DNA from: Alteromonas_F sp964429915
Lineage (GTDB): Bacteria; Pseudomonadota; Gammaproteobacteria; Enterobacterales; Alteromonadaceae
DNA length: 64,000 bases
NCBI GenBank assembly: GCA_964429915.1
Contig: CAYSDZ010000006.1
Coordinates: 53,822 to 117,821 of the forward strand
Direction of reading: 5' to 3'
Shown: one piece after another, positions 1-9,639 of the stretch
Layout of the letters: each line of letters starts with the position of its first letter
Numbering within the stretch: position 1 is the first letter of the stretch
Translations under genes and position numbers: made by a program
Notes under the pieces: generated by a model
What the model saw: the letters and a program-made list of their open reading frames with translations, nothing else
What the model was told of the DNA's origin: nothing
The model's database searches: none

Positions 1-100
1 CAATATAACAATTTAAACATATTTTTTACATCATTCATGGCTTAATAGTGTGTTTTGGCGACGTCACTCCTCTCTTACGATTTTAAAAGGTTTATCTCTA

Positions 101-1441
101 ATGGAAAATTTAACTCTGCCGACCCATTCTAAATTATTAAAAAAGCGCTTTCTATATGGGGTTGCAACATCTAGTTATCAGATCGAAGGCGATGTTGAGA
201 GTCGGCTACCTTGTATATGGGATACTTTTTGTGAGAAAGAGTCTGCTATTGTGGATGGAAGCGACGGCAGCGTGGCCTGTGAACATATCAAACGCTGGGA
301 AGAAGACTTAGATATGATTGCTTGTTTGCACGTCGACGCCTATCGCTTCTCTATTTCATGGCCCAGAGTGATACATAAAAATGGGGCCATCAATGAAGTG
401 GGGATGAAATTCTACGAAGCCTTGGTTGAGGGGTTAACTGCGCGAGGAATTAAAAGCTTTGTCACACTCTATCACTGGGATTTACCTCAACATTTAGAAG
501 ATAACGGAGGATGGCTAAATCGACAAACCTGTTTTGCTTTTGCACATTATGCTGAAGCTATCGGACAACGCCTCGGTGATAAAGTAGCTAGTTATGCTAC
601 TTTCAATGAGCCTTTTTGTTCTGCTTATTTAGGGTATGAGGTAGGTGTGCATGCTCCAGGAGTGAAAGGCGTATACGAGGGAAGAACCGCAGCCCATCAT
701 ATTTTGTTAGCCCATGGTTTGGGTATTAAAAAGCTTCGCAAACATGTGAGTTCAGCACAATTAGGAATAGTAGTAAATGTTACCCCATGCTATCCCGCTT
801 CAGAACTCAATGCCGATAAAATTGCTACAAAAAAAGCAAACGAATACATCAATCATTGGTATATAAAGCCGCTTTTCGACAAGCGCTACCCTGACATTTT
901 TAACGAATTAAACGCTGACCAAAAACCACCAGTAGAAGAAGGGGATTTTGAGATAATGAGTCAACCAATCGATTTTATTGGTATTAATTTCTACACCAGA
1001 CTCACTTACTCCGCACCGCGAGAATGCGACCAGTTCTATTACGAACGCGAAGCGCTTCCCCCAAAAACAGACATGGGGTGGGAAATTTATCCTCAAGCGC
1101 TTACCGATATATTGTTGGAATTAAATAACAGCTACTCGTTACCCCCTGTATATATAACAGAAAATGGCGCAGCCATGCCTGATAGGATCGTTGATAACGA
1201 AGTGAAAGACTACCCGAGAGTAGAGTATTTTCAACAACATTTACTTGCCGTTCACGAAGCCATTGAATCTGGGGTTGATGTACGCGGGTATTTTGCTTGG
1301 AGTTTAATGGACAATTTTGAATGGGCAGAAGGATTATCTAAACGATTCGGAATTGTTTATGTCAATTACGCAACCCAAAAGCGTACTTTGAAAACAAGTG
1401 CACATGCTTACAGCCAATTGCTTAAAAGCAGAACAGAGTAA
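101..1441 (+). CDS. GH1 family beta-glucosidase
   Basis: Glycoside hydrolase family 1 enzyme, 446 residues from ATG 101, the usual length for bacterial GH1 beta-glucosidases. It should release glucose (or a related sugar) from beta-linked di- or oligosaccharides in the cytoplasm, since no signal peptide is visible. The N-terminal signature FLYGVATSSYQIEG, the acid/base glutamate in TFNEPF (Glu170) and the nucleophile in ITENGA (Glu354) are present. The frame is open upstream to about base 50, but homology begins just after ATG 101, which has an AAAGG ribosome site about 10 bases upstream. The symporter and LacI genes follow on the same strand and make a sugar-uptake and hydrolysis unit. The exact sugar cannot be told from sequence. 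Confidence 0.93.
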   Translation: MENLTLPTHSKLLKKRFLYGVATSSYQIEGDVESRLPCIWDTFCEKESAIVDGSDGSVACEHIKRWEEDLDMIACLHVDAYRFSISWPRVIHKNGAINEVGMKFYEALVEGLTARGIKSFVTLYHWDLPQHLEDNGGWLNRQTCFAFAHYAEAIGQRLGDKVASYATFNEPFCSAYLGYEVGVHAPGVKGVYEGRTAAHHILLAHGLGIKKLRKHVSSAQLGIVVNVTPCYPASELNADKIATKKANEYINHWYIKPLFDKRYPDIFNELNADQKPPVEEGDFEIMSQPIDFIGINFYTRLTYSAPRECDQFYYEREALPPKTDMGWEIYPQALTDILLELNNSYSLPPVYITENGAAMPDRIVDNEVKDYPRVEYFQQHLLAVHEAIESGVDVRGYFAWSLMDNFEWAEGLSKRFGIVYVNYATQKRTLKTSAHAYSQLLKSRTE

Positions 1442-1448
1442 AATACCG

Positions 1449-2999
1449 ATGATAAACGAAAACCTACATTCGCATAAACTAAGCTTCATGGAAAAAACAG
1501 GTTACGCAATGGGCGACGCTGCCGCCAATTTAGTGTGGCGCGGAGCATTAGCCTACTTGGCTGTTTTTTACACTGATACCTTTGGTATCAGCGCAACGGC
1601 CGCGGGTTTACTTTTTCTAGTGGTCAGGATGTCAGATGGTATCACTGACATCATTATGGGTATGGTTGCTGACCGAACCCAAACTCGTTGGGGAAAATTT
1701 CGTCCCTGGATCTTTCTATCAACACCTGTTTTAGCGCTTTTTATGGTGCTGTGTTATACCACACCAGATTTATCAGCGAATGGAAAATTAATCTATGCCT
1801 ACATCACTTATATTGGGTTAACACTTGCCTACACCCTGAATAACGTTCCTTATTCTGCTTTAATGGGGGTAATGACCGCCTCGGACAAAGAACGAACCAC
1901 CCTATCAAGTTTTCGTTTTGCTGGCGCTTTTTTAGGGGGCTTGGCTGTAATGGGCGGCTTACCCAAACTGGTCGCACTGTTTGGTAATGGCAATAATGCA
2001 CTGGGTTATCAATACGCTATGTATTGCTTTGCTGTGTTACTTATTGTGCTGATGTTGATTACAGTGGTAACGACAAAAGAAAGAGTGACATTGCAAACAG
2101 AAAATAGAGGTAAATTCAAAGACGAAATCAAAGATTTACTTAAGATGCTGCCATTTATCATCGCGCCACTGTTGGCCATCACCTTATTGTTTTACTATCG
2201 TTCGTTACTTGCATTGGCTTTCTCTGCATTTGTTTATGTATTTACTCATCGAGCCATTAAGTATCTTTTAGCACTACCGGAAGAAAAACGAACCGTAGCC
2301 CAGCGCGATGTGATCGACCTAATCACCAATAAACCGTGGCTTATTTTATTAGGAATAGGCTTTTTGACCATGATGTATAATGGTACGAAATATGGTGTAA
2401 TTGCCTACTACTTTAAATATGTGATAGGTAACGAAGTGCTAGTTGGCACCTACTTCGCTGCGCTACTTGTGGTATCGATTATCGGTGCATTTGCCACTAA
2501 CTATTTTGTTGCTCGTATGGGGCGTAAGCATACCTTTATGTTTGCGCTCATCGTCAGTAGTCTGTTCAGCTGCTTTTTGTTTTGGGCGCCTATGGAAAGC
2601 ACGCTTTGGGTGTTTGTATTGGGTTGCATCTCTGAGTTTTTCGCTGCTATGCTGCCAACCTTGTTTTTTGCCATGCTTGGCGATTCCGCCGATTATTCAG
2701 AATGGCGCTGTGGACGTCGAGCAACGGGTTTGTTCTACTCTGCAGGTACGTTCGTGCAAAAAACAGGGGGTGGCTTTGCTGGTGCCTTGGTCTTAGTTGT
2801 ATTGGCAGGTTATGGATACAATAGCGAGATCAGTGAAACAATTACTCATGCACTACCAGGAATGACTCTGCTAATGAGCTTTATTCCCGCGAGCTTTGGT
2901 TTTGTAGCGGCAGCGCTTATGACCTTGTATCCATTAACCGACAAAGAGCAAATGAAAATGACAGAACAACTTATTTTGCGTCGGCAAGCCGAAGCTTAA
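1449..2999 (+). CDS. GPH-family sugar:cation symporter
   Basis: Polytopic inner-membrane transporter of the glycoside-pentoside-hexuronide (GPH) branch of the major facilitator superfamily, about 516 residues. The N-terminal family pattern is visible: EKTGYAMGDAAANLVWRG, then the MSDGITDIIMG segment and the loop ADRTQTRWGKFRPW. About 12 hydrophobic segments are spread along the chain, with a longer central region than in compact family members. The start at ATG 1449 lies eight bases after the glucosidase stop, so the two are probably co-translated. It probably imports the glucoside cleaved by the neighbouring GH1 enzyme in symport with Na+ or H+. The substrate assignment rests only on context. 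Confidence 0.9.
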   Translation: MINENLHSHKLSFMEKTGYAMGDAAANLVWRGALAYLAVFYTDTFGISATAAGLLFLVVRMSDGITDIIMGMVADRTQTRWGKFRPWIFLSTPVLALFMVLCYTTPDLSANGKLIYAYITYIGLTLAYTLNNVPYSALMGVMTASDKERTTLSSFRFAGAFLGGLAVMGGLPKLVALFGNGNNALGYQYAMYCFAVLLIVLMLITVVTTKERVTLQTENRGKFKDEIKDLLKMLPFIIAPLLAITLLFYYRSLLALAFSAFVYVFTHRAIKYLLALPEEKRTVAQRDVIDLITNKPWLILLGIGFLTMMYNGTKYGVIAYYFKYVIGNEVLVGTYFAALLVVSIIGAFATNYFVARMGRKHTFMFALIVSSLFSCFLFWAPMESTLWVFVLGCISEFFAAMLPTLFFAMLGDSADYSEWRCGRRATGLFYSAGTFVQKTGGGFAGALVLVVLAGYGYNSEISETITHALPGMTLLMSFIPASFGFVAAALMTLYPLTDKEQMKMTEQLILRRQAEA

Positions 3000-3021
3000 G
3001 TGACGCGAGGACGATAGTACC

Positions 3022-4020
3022 ATGACGACAATTTATCAGGTTGCCGAGAAAGCGGGTGTCTCTCTATCTACCGTTTCAAGAGTGTTGAACGGCAATCAAT
3101 CGGTTAACATAAAATTGCGTAAAAAAGTTGAAGCAGTGATGCAAGACTTGTCATATCGTCCTAATTCTATCGCAAGATCACTGGCTAGTAGTCGTTCAGA
3201 CAGTGTTGGCGTGTTGGTCTCTGAGTTAAATTCGCCGTTTTTCGGTGAAATGATGGAAGCCATTGAAGCGGTACTTAGAGCCGCTAATAAACATGTTATT
3301 TTCACTGTAGGCCACAACGATCTTGAACAAGAGCAAGATGGCATCGATTTTTTGATAAGCCGGAAATGCGATGCCCTTATATTGCACGTCGAAGCATTAT
3401 CAGATGAGCACTTGTTTTCTCTGAATAAAAACAAAATTCCACTTGCTTTGGTTAATCGTTTGGTACCAGGCCTCGAAACTGGCTGTGTGTGTTTAAATAA
3501 TGAAAGAGGGGGTTACCTATCCACCAAGCATCTTGTTGAACTTGGTCACAAACGTATTGCCTATATTTCTGGCCCGCTGTCTAAAAGCGATGCTAACCAA
3601 CGCTTGGCTGGCCATCGCAGAGCGCTCATGGAAGGCGGCATTGCTTTCGACAAGCATCTGTTTTACGAAGGTGACTATACGGAAGAAAGCGGTGCTGATG
3701 GCATCACTCATTTCATTGAAAATCAAAGTAGTTTTAGTGCATTGGTTTGTGCAAGCGATTGGATGGCAGCTGGCGCGATGACAAGAGCGCGAGACTATCA
3801 GCTTACGATGCCCGACAAGCTCTCAATCGTTGGGTTCGATAACGCGATTTTTGCTCGGCAAGTATTTCCGAAGCTCACTACCATTCATAACCCTATAAGA
3901 GAAATGGCAGAAATGGCAGCAAAAAACATATTGAAACGCGTCTACAACATGAATGTGGAGATTATTCCTATGTTTGACCCTGAACTGAAGATTCGCGATT
4001 CATCTAAACGCTTTCCATAG
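3022..4020 (+). CDS. LacI-family transcriptional regulator
   Basis: 332-residue repressor of the LacI/GalR family. Residues about 4-23 form the helix-turn-helix (YQVAEKAGVSLSTVSRVLNG), followed by the hinge helix (YRPNSIARSLAS) and a periplasmic-binding-protein-like sugar sensor domain ending in the usual IGFDN-like (VGFDN) and TTIHNP segments. It lies 22 bases after the symporter gene and is very likely the local, sugar-responsive repressor of the GH1/GPH genes. The operator would sit upstream of the glucosidase, mostly outside the window. Its effector is unknown. Confidence 0.93.
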   Translation: MTTIYQVAEKAGVSLSTVSRVLNGNQSVNIKLRKKVEAVMQDLSYRPNSIARSLASSRSDSVGVLVSELNSPFFGEMMEAIEAVLRAANKHVIFTVGHNDLEQEQDGIDFLISRKCDALILHVEALSDEHLFSLNKNKIPLALVNRLVPGLETGCVCLNNERGGYLSTKHLVELGHKRIAYISGPLSKSDANQRLAGHRRALMEGGIAFDKHLFYEGDYTEESGADGITHFIENQSSFSALVCASDWMAAGAMTRARDYQLTMPDKLSIVGFDNAIFARQVFPKLTTIHNPIREMAEMAAKNILKRVYNMNVEIIPMFDPELKIRDSSKRFP

Positions 4021-4073
4021 TACTGAGCGTACAAGGAAAACCACACGAATTTTGCAGAAATAAATGACAATAG

Positions 4074-4101
4074 TTGTTCCCTGACAGATAGACGTTATAA
4101 T
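4074..4101 (+). promoter_or_regulatory. putative sigma70 promoter of cytochrome c5 gene
   Basis: TTGTTC (4074-4079) and a perfect TATAAT (4096-4101) are separated by 16 bases and lie 34 bases before the GTG start of the cytochrome gene. Predicted by eye only. Confidence 0.5.
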
Positions 4102-4135
4102 CATCGATAATTTAGTTAAGAAGCCGGAGTCGTCC

Positions 4136-4537
4136 GTGAAAACAAAATTTTTTAGCGCTTTTGTAGTCTCAGCATTAGTCGGATTTGCTGTTCATGCACA
4201 AATGACTGACGAAGATATCGCTGAGCGTATTAAACCAGTGGGGAATGTTCACGTTGCGGGAGCAGCAACCGAGACTGCCGCTGCTAGCGGTGGGGCTAAG
4301 TCAGGTGAAGAAGTCTACAACTCAGCCTGTATTGCATGCCACGGTGCTGGCGTATTAGGGGCGCCCAAATTTCAAGTTGCTGCCGAGTGGCAACCTCGCT
4401 TGGATGAAAAGGGTTTTGACACTATATGGCAAAACGCGATCAACGGCATTAATGCGATGCCGCCAAGAGGAACATGTGGTAGTTGTTCTGACGACGAAAT
4501 TAAAGCAGCTATCGAATACATGATAGAAGGTATCTAA
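4136..4537 (+). CDS. cytochrome c5 family protein
   Basis: Small periplasmic monohaem c-type cytochrome, 133 residues. An N-terminal signal peptide ends near Ala-His-Ala (about residue 21). An alanine-rich linker leads into the haem domain with CxxCH at residues 65-69 (CIACH). A second Cys-x-x-Cys pair (CGSC) precedes the C-terminal helix, as in cytochrome c5, and the likely axial Met lies in NAMPPRG. It starts at GTG 4136 with GGAG seven bases upstream. It should carry electrons between the bc1 complex and terminal oxidases or other reductases. It is monocistronic, with its own promoter and a downstream hairpin. Confidence 0.9.
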   Translation: MKTKFFSAFVVSALVGFAVHAQMTDEDIAERIKPVGNVHVAGAATETAAASGGAKSGEEVYNSACIACHGAGVLGAPKFQVAAEWQPRLDEKGFDTIWQNAINGINAMPPRGTCGSCSDDEIKAAIEYMIEGI

Positions 4538-4548
4538 CACTATGAAAC

Positions 4549-4571
4549 ACGCCACACGTTTAGTGTGGCGT
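4549..4571 (+). terminator. hairpin after cytochrome c5 gene
   Basis: ACGCCACAC (4549-4557) pairs perfectly with GTGTGGCGT (4563-4571) across a five-base loop, 12 bases past the stop. The T-tail is short, so termination may be partial. Confidence 0.6.
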
Positions 4572-4623
4572 TTGTGATAAAGATACGGTAACTTATTGGA
4601 GAACTTTAAACAGGCCGTCTCAA

Positions 4624-7290
4624 ATGTCGTCTCTATTGGTACCCACGCAAAAAGAGAGCAACACAAACTTACCTTCGAATCAGGATAACACGTCGGCTGA
4701 ATTCGCACTTTCTGAAGAAGAGCTTCGGGAACTTGTCCCTCAACTACAACAGATCACGGTTAAGTACAAACGCGCAGAGCGTGTTCAAAAAGCATTGCTA
4801 GATATTTCTGAGCTAGCGAGTTCAGTCACTCACTTATCTAATCTGTATCCTACTATTCATGAAATTATCGGCGACTTCATGAACGCAGATAATTTTTTTG
4901 TCGCGTTTTACGACAAATCTGAAGAGATGGTCGATTTCGCTTATTTTGTCGACGAGCACGACGAACAGACACTCACTCAAATTCCCGCCGAAGAACTGGG
5001 CGGCGGCGTAACTGGGTATATTTTAAAAACCGGCCAGCATTTGATGTTTCGAAAAGATGAATTCGCCGACTTAATTCAAGAAAAAGGAATAAAACAGTAT
5101 GGTGAATGCCCAGAACACCTTATGGGGGTACCTTTAAAACGAGGTAATCAACTGATCGGTGCCATGGTGGTTCAGACCTACGATGCCAACGTTATTTATA
5201 CACCCGAAGATTTGGAGGTATTTTTATTTGTTTCTCAGCATATTGTAAGCACACTTGACAGAGTTAAACGTAGCGAACTAACAGAACGCACTATTCGTGA
5301 CAGAACCCGCCAACTCAGAGAAATAAACGACTATCTGCAAGAAGAGATATTAGAGCGCCAGAAAGTTGAGTCTCTTCAGCAAGCGCTGTTTGAGATATCT
5401 GAGCTTTCTATCAATATTGAAGACGATATGGACAGTTTCTATCGCATCTTGCACGATATTATTGCTCGGCTGATCAGTGCACCTAATTGCTACATCGCTA
5501 GCTTAGATAGCAATAAAGAATATCTTGAATTTCCGTATTATAACGACACGAGCGGCGAGCCCGCGTTAAAGCGAAAGCTGGGTTTGGGATTAACTGAATA
5601 TGTGATCCGCTCAGGACAAGCAGAACTGATCGACCAAAGCAGAGTTATGGAACTGGCTGCTTCCGGAGATATAGATGTGTCTGCTGTACAAAGTATTTTA
5701 TTAAATAAGACGACTTGGCTTGGCTCTCCACTGATCGTGGAAGGCGAAATTGCAGGCGTTATCGTTATCCAAAGCTATGGTGCCCAAGCTACATATACTA
5801 CGAAAGATCTTGAATTACTTAAATTCGTCTCTCATCACATTGCCTCTGCAATGGAGCGTAAAAAGAAAGCAGATGAAATTCAAAAGTACAATGCTGAATT
5901 AGAGCATCGGGTTAAACTTCGCACAGAGGAACTCAATACTGCCAACGAGGTATTAAAAAAGCAAATAGAAGAACGAAAGCAGATTGAGTTAAAACTGATC
6001 CACGACGCCCATCACGACCATTTAACCGGTTTACCCAACAGAACGATGTTTAATAGGCGGCTTGAGCTCGCCATTGCAACCAAGCAACGCCGTCCCGACG
6101 CGCAATATGCGGTGTTATTTATCGATTTAGACCGCTTTAAAACGATCAACGACACCCTTGGTCATCATGCTGGCGATGAGTTTTTAATCGAAGTGGCAAG
6201 ACGCATTAATGAGTGCATACGAAGTCTCGATTTTCTTGCTCGCTTAGGTGGGGATGAATTCATCGTGTTATTGGATCATTTCGACGAAAAACACGATGCT
6301 GAAGAAGTCGCGTCTAGAATCATTGAAAGCGTCGTCACGCCGTTTATGCTCGAAGGCAAGGAAATGTACTCAGGTGCGAGTATTGGAATTGCTCATGTAC
6401 AACCGTACTACAAAACGGCAGATGAAGTCATTCGCGATGCTGATGCTGCCATGTATCAGGCAAAAAACCAAGGCAGAGGTCGCTTTGTCATGTTCGACAA
6501 GAGCATGCGCGAGCGCTTGCTTGAAGAAATGGAATTAGAAAATCAGCTTCGCAAAACTATGCGAGAAAGCGGGTTTGGAAAATTTATTCAGCCAATCATT
6601 GTGTTGAATGATTCACAAACGCTGTACCATGAATTTTATTTGCGTTGGGAGCATCATTCTATTGGTGTTATATCACGTGAACAATTCCGACAGGCTTCGG
6701 AACAAAGCGGTTTAACCATTGAGCTAGATTTGTATCAATTACGCAGTGCGTGCGACTATTTGCGAAACAATGCCCAAACGATAAAAAAAATTGCGGTTAA
6801 CCTGTCTATTCGCCATCTGCTCCAAAATGGCTTTGTGAACAAAATTATCGACGAAATTGCGCTTGGCGGCATTTCTGCCAAGCAATTAGTACTTGAGTTT
6901 GATGAAAACGATTTAAACCAACGCTCTCAGGTTATCTTGCCTGCGATGAAGAAGTTAAAACGTTCAGGCGTGACATTGGTATTAGACAATTTTGGTAGTG
7001 GTCTCGCGTCTTTGAGCTACCTTTTTGCTTATCCTTTTGACTTTATAAAAATCGACCATCGATTTGTGAAGTCCTTACCTCGGTCACAGCGAAATTTAAA
7101 GCTGATCCAATCTGTCATGTTGATCTCTGAACATCTGCACTTTGATGTCATAGTCAATGGAGTCACAAGCCAGTCTCAACTCGATGCATTAATTAATATA
7201 GGCAGTCGTTACGGACAAGGCTCATTGCTAGCAGAGCCAATGCTGATAAAAAAAGTACAAAATTCGGTATTGGGGGAAAACGAAGCTTAG
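4624..7290 (+). CDS. GAF-GAF-GGDEF-EAL signalling protein (EAL degenerate)
   Basis: 888-residue soluble c-di-GMP signalling protein. Two GAF-like sensor domains (about 60-215 and 250-420), each flanked by coiled-coil stretches, precede a GGDEF domain (about 465-625) and a C-terminal EAL-type domain (about 645-880). The diguanylate cyclase site is intact: GGDEF at 542-546, FIDLDRFKTIND, and an RSLD inhibitory I-site five residues before GGDEF. The EAL motif reads HEF (669-671), DDFG is DNFG, and the late catalytic glutamate is replaced in VNGVTS, so phosphodiesterase activity is unlikely. I infer a cyclase whose EAL domain is structural or c-di-GMP-binding. No transmembrane segment is seen. 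Its stop abuts the convergent rep stop. Confidence 0.93.
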   Translation: MSSLLVPTQKESNTNLPSNQDNTSAEFALSEEELRELVPQLQQITVKYKRAERVQKALLDISELASSVTHLSNLYPTIHEIIGDFMNADNFFVAFYDKSEEMVDFAYFVDEHDEQTLTQIPAEELGGGVTGYILKTGQHLMFRKDEFADLIQEKGIKQYGECPEHLMGVPLKRGNQLIGAMVVQTYDANVIYTPEDLEVFLFVSQHIVSTLDRVKRSELTERTIRDRTRQLREINDYLQEEILERQKVESLQQALFEISELSINIEDDMDSFYRILHDIIARLISAPNCYIASLDSNKEYLEFPYYNDTSGEPALKRKLGLGLTEYVIRSGQAELIDQSRVMELAASGDIDVSAVQSILLNKTTWLGSPLIVEGEIAGVIVIQSYGAQATYTTKDLELLKFVSHHIASAMERKKKADEIQKYNAELEHRVKLRTEELNTANEVLKKQIEERKQIELKLIHDAHHDHLTGLPNRTMFNRRLELAIATKQRRPDAQYAVLFIDLDRFKTINDTLGHHAGDEFLIEVARRINECIRSLDFLARLGGDEFIVLLDHFDEKHDAEEVASRIIESVVTPFMLEGKEMYSGASIGIAHVQPYYKTADEVIRDADAAMYQAKNQGRGRFVMFDKSMRERLLEEMELENQLRKTMRESGFGKFIQPIIVLNDSQTLYHEFYLRWEHHSIGVISREQFRQASEQSGLTIELDLYQLRSACDYLRNNAQTIKKIAVNLSIRHLLQNGFVNKIIDEIALGGISAKQLVLEFDENDLNQRSQVILPAMKKLKRSGVTLVLDNFGSGLASLSYLFAYPFDFIKIDHRFVKSLPRSQRNLKLIQSVMLISEHLHFDVIVNGVTSQSQLDALINIGSRYGQGSLLAEPMLIKKVQNSVLGENEA

Positions 7291-9306
7291 TTATTTTTTG
7301 CCAAGTAGCTCTCTTAAGTTAGCAATACCAGTCTGCCCTTTAGCTTGCCGTTCTTCTTTACTCACTGTCTTTTTCTTGTCTTGCCACTGTACGTCATCAA
7401 CGGGAAGTTCATACAGAAAACGGCTAGGCTCAGGCTGAATAATTTCACCATACTGTCTACGTTCTTTAGCTAAACTAAAGGTTAGCTGTTTCATGGCCCT
7501 AGTGATACCCACATAAGCAAGACGGCGTTCTTCTTCAACATTATCTTCGTCGATACTAGACTGGTGAGGCAGTAAACCCTCTTCCATTCCAACTAAAAAA
7601 ACATAAGGAAACTCAAGCCCTTTAGACGCATGTAAAGTCATAAGTTGTACTTGGTCGGCATCACTGTTATCTTCACCACGTTCCATCATATCGCGCAAAA
7701 TAAAGCGATTGACGACTTCTTGAAGGGTCATAGGAGGCTCTAACTCATTCCCCTTTAGCATGTCCTTCAACCATCCAAATAGCGTACTAATATTGCCCAT
7801 GGCCATTTCGGCCGCTTTCGGGCTTGTGCTAGTTTCGTATAACCACGCCTCGTAATTTGACGATTTAATAAGGTCGCGAACACTAGCATAAGTATCGCCT
7901 CGTATTGCATTGTCTGACAACTCTACAATCCATCTAATAAAGTGCTGAACAGCGTGTAAGGGCTTACTAGATAAAACAGAAGATAAATTAGCATGAGCCG
8001 CTGCTTCAAACATCGATACATTTAATTCATTGGAAAAATGCCCCAGCTTTTCTAGACTTGCCCGTCCTATACCTCGACTTGGCGTGTTAATAATACGGAG
8101 CAGGGCATTGTCGTCGTCTTGATTCACCAACAAACGTAAGTAAGCCATCATATCTTTAATTTCAGCACGCCCAAAAAACGACACGCCACCACTGATTTTG
8201 TAAGGGATGCGATTACTCATTAATAACTTTTCAAAGATTCGACTTTGATGGTTGCCGCGATATAAAATGGCGTAATCTTTGAACTGAGTGCGATTCATGA
8301 ACTTGTGCGCCATTAATTCTGCAATCACCTTTTCTGCTTCGTTTTCCTCATCTTTTGCAACCACGACGTTAAGCGGTTCGCCATATTGATGCTCGCTAAA
8401 AAGACGCTTATCGAAAATATGCGGATTATTCTGAATAAGAATGTTCGCACAATGTAAAATTCGCCCAGACGATCGATAATTTTGCTCGAGCTTGATCACT
8501 TGTAATTTTGGAAAGTCCTGCTTTAACAGCGTTAAATTTTTTGGCTGCGCACCGCGCCAGCTATAAATAGACTGGTCGTCATCGCCTACTACGGTGAATC
8601 TCGCACGCTCTCCGACTAAAAACTTAATCAACTCGTATTGGCTTGTATTGGTATCCTGATATTCATCTACTAGCAAATACCGAATTTTGGTTTGCCAAAA
8701 TTGACGAATATCCTCACTCGACTGAAGCAGCAGCGTAGGTAACATGATGAGATCATCAAAATCTAAGGCATTGTAGGCTTTAAGGTGATTTTGATACTCC
8801 TTGTAGTAGGCTGCAAATGCCTGCTCTCCGGAATGTGTTGCTTGTTTAAGTAACACTTCTGGCATGATCAAATCGTTTTTCCAATTTGAAATACAGGATT
8901 GTAAAAGCGAAAGTTGCTCTTTGTCCCCGTCGAGATCGTGCTCGGTTAAATCATGTAATAACGCTCGACTATCTTTGTCATCAAACAAAGAAAACCCTGC
9001 TTTTAAACCCAAAGACGGAAGGTGTTTTTTGATAATGTCGAGACCAAGCGTGTGGAAGGTACTGACTTTTAACCCTCTTGCCTCTTTTTTCCCTAAGGTT
9101 TGGCCGACTCTTTCTTTCATCTCGCGAGCAGCCTTGTTAGTAAAGGTCACCGCAACGATACGATTAGCAGGCATCTCGCATTGACGCACCAAGTACGCAA
9201 TCTTATTGGTGATCACTCGCGTTTTGCCACTGCCGGCACCCGCTAGCACTAGGCAAGGTCCAGATATAAATTCAACAGCCGATTGTTGTGCAGGATTGAG
9301 TTTCAT
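7291..9306 (-). CDS. rep: ATP-dependent DNA helicase Rep
   Basis: 671-residue superfamily 1A 3'-5' DNA helicase that removes proteins ahead of the replication fork. Walker A is AGAGSGKT (22-29), the Walker B/motif II is DEYQDTN (about 215), and motifs III (GDDDQSIYSWRGA), IV (EQNYRSS) and VI (YVGITRA) are all present. Length and the Q-motif (LNPAQQSAV) match Rep rather than UvrD, which is longer. The start MKLNPAQQ is typical. It converges with the GGDEF gene without any intergenic base and is divergent from ubiK. Confidence 0.96.
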   Translation of the reverse strand: MKLNPAQQSAVEFISGPCLVLAGAGSGKTRVITNKIAYLVRQCEMPANRIVAVTFTNKAAREMKERVGQTLGKKEARGLKVSTFHTLGLDIIKKHLPSLGLKAGFSLFDDKDSRALLHDLTEHDLDGDKEQLSLLQSCISNWKNDLIMPEVLLKQATHSGEQAFAAYYKEYQNHLKAYNALDFDDLIMLPTLLLQSSEDIRQFWQTKIRYLLVDEYQDTNTSQYELIKFLVGERARFTVVGDDDQSIYSWRGAQPKNLTLLKQDFPKLQVIKLEQNYRSSGRILHCANILIQNNPHIFDKRLFSEHQYGEPLNVVVAKDEENEAEKVIAELMAHKFMNRTQFKDYAILYRGNHQSRIFEKLLMSNRIPYKISGGVSFFGRAEIKDMMAYLRLLVNQDDDNALLRIINTPSRGIGRASLEKLGHFSNELNVSMFEAAAHANLSSVLSSKPLHAVQHFIRWIVELSDNAIRGDTYASVRDLIKSSNYEAWLYETSTSPKAAEMAMGNISTLFGWLKDMLKGNELEPPMTLQEVVNRFILRDMMERGEDNSDADQVQLMTLHASKGLEFPYVFLVGMEEGLLPHQSSIDEDNVEEERRLAYVGITRAMKQLTFSLAKERRQYGEIIQPEPSRFLYELPVDDVQWQDKKKTVSKEERQAKGQTGIANLRELLGKK

Positions 9307-9381
9307 GCTGGCTTGTTACACGCAGAGGTTTTAGAATGGCGTTATTGTAAAGCCAAGTCCAACAAAATACAGGTGCAAGTA

Positions 9382-9639
9382 ATGCTTGATCCCAAAAAAC
9401 TTGAAGATATTGCAAAACATATTTCCAACGCCATCCCTCCCGGCGTCAAAACAGTGGCTGAAGAAGCGGAAACAAAAATAAAACAAACCCTGCAAGCTCA
9501 ACTGAGCAAGTTAGATTTTGTCACTCGCGAAGAATTCGATGTTCAAAATCAAGTACTCATTCGCACAAGAGAAAAATTAGACGCCTTAGAAAAAAGACTT
9601 GATGAGTTATTGTCAGAGCAAACCAACGACAATACTTAG
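9382..9639 (+). CDS. ubiK: ubiquinone biosynthesis accessory factor UbiK (BMFP family)
   Basis: 85-residue, highly charged, helical protein of the BMFP/YqiC family. The start at ATG 9382 (MLDPKKLEDIAKHI) gives the standard length, and the AGG about nine bases upstream supports it. The N-terminal amphipathic helix and C-terminal trimeric coiled coil (REEFDVQNQVLIRTREKL) are the family pattern. The family assists UbiJ in aerobic ubiquinone synthesis. The last 27 bases overlap the 3' end of ubiA on the other strand, so two ubiquinone genes converge here. Confidence 0.9.
   Translation: MLDPKKLEDIAKHISNAIPPGVKTVAEEAETKIKQTLQAQLSKLDFVTREEFDVQNQVLIRTREKLDALEKRLDELLSEQTNDNT

Noticed and set aside
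2443..2796. 117-codon frame inside the GPH symporter gene
   Set aside because: It is a shadow frame of a clear transporter; no family resemblance or ribosome site.
6669..6684. Another CACGTG-centred sequence in the GAF-GGDEF gene
   Set aside because: About 12 of 16 matches to parS, with the outer bases wrong; not counted as parS.
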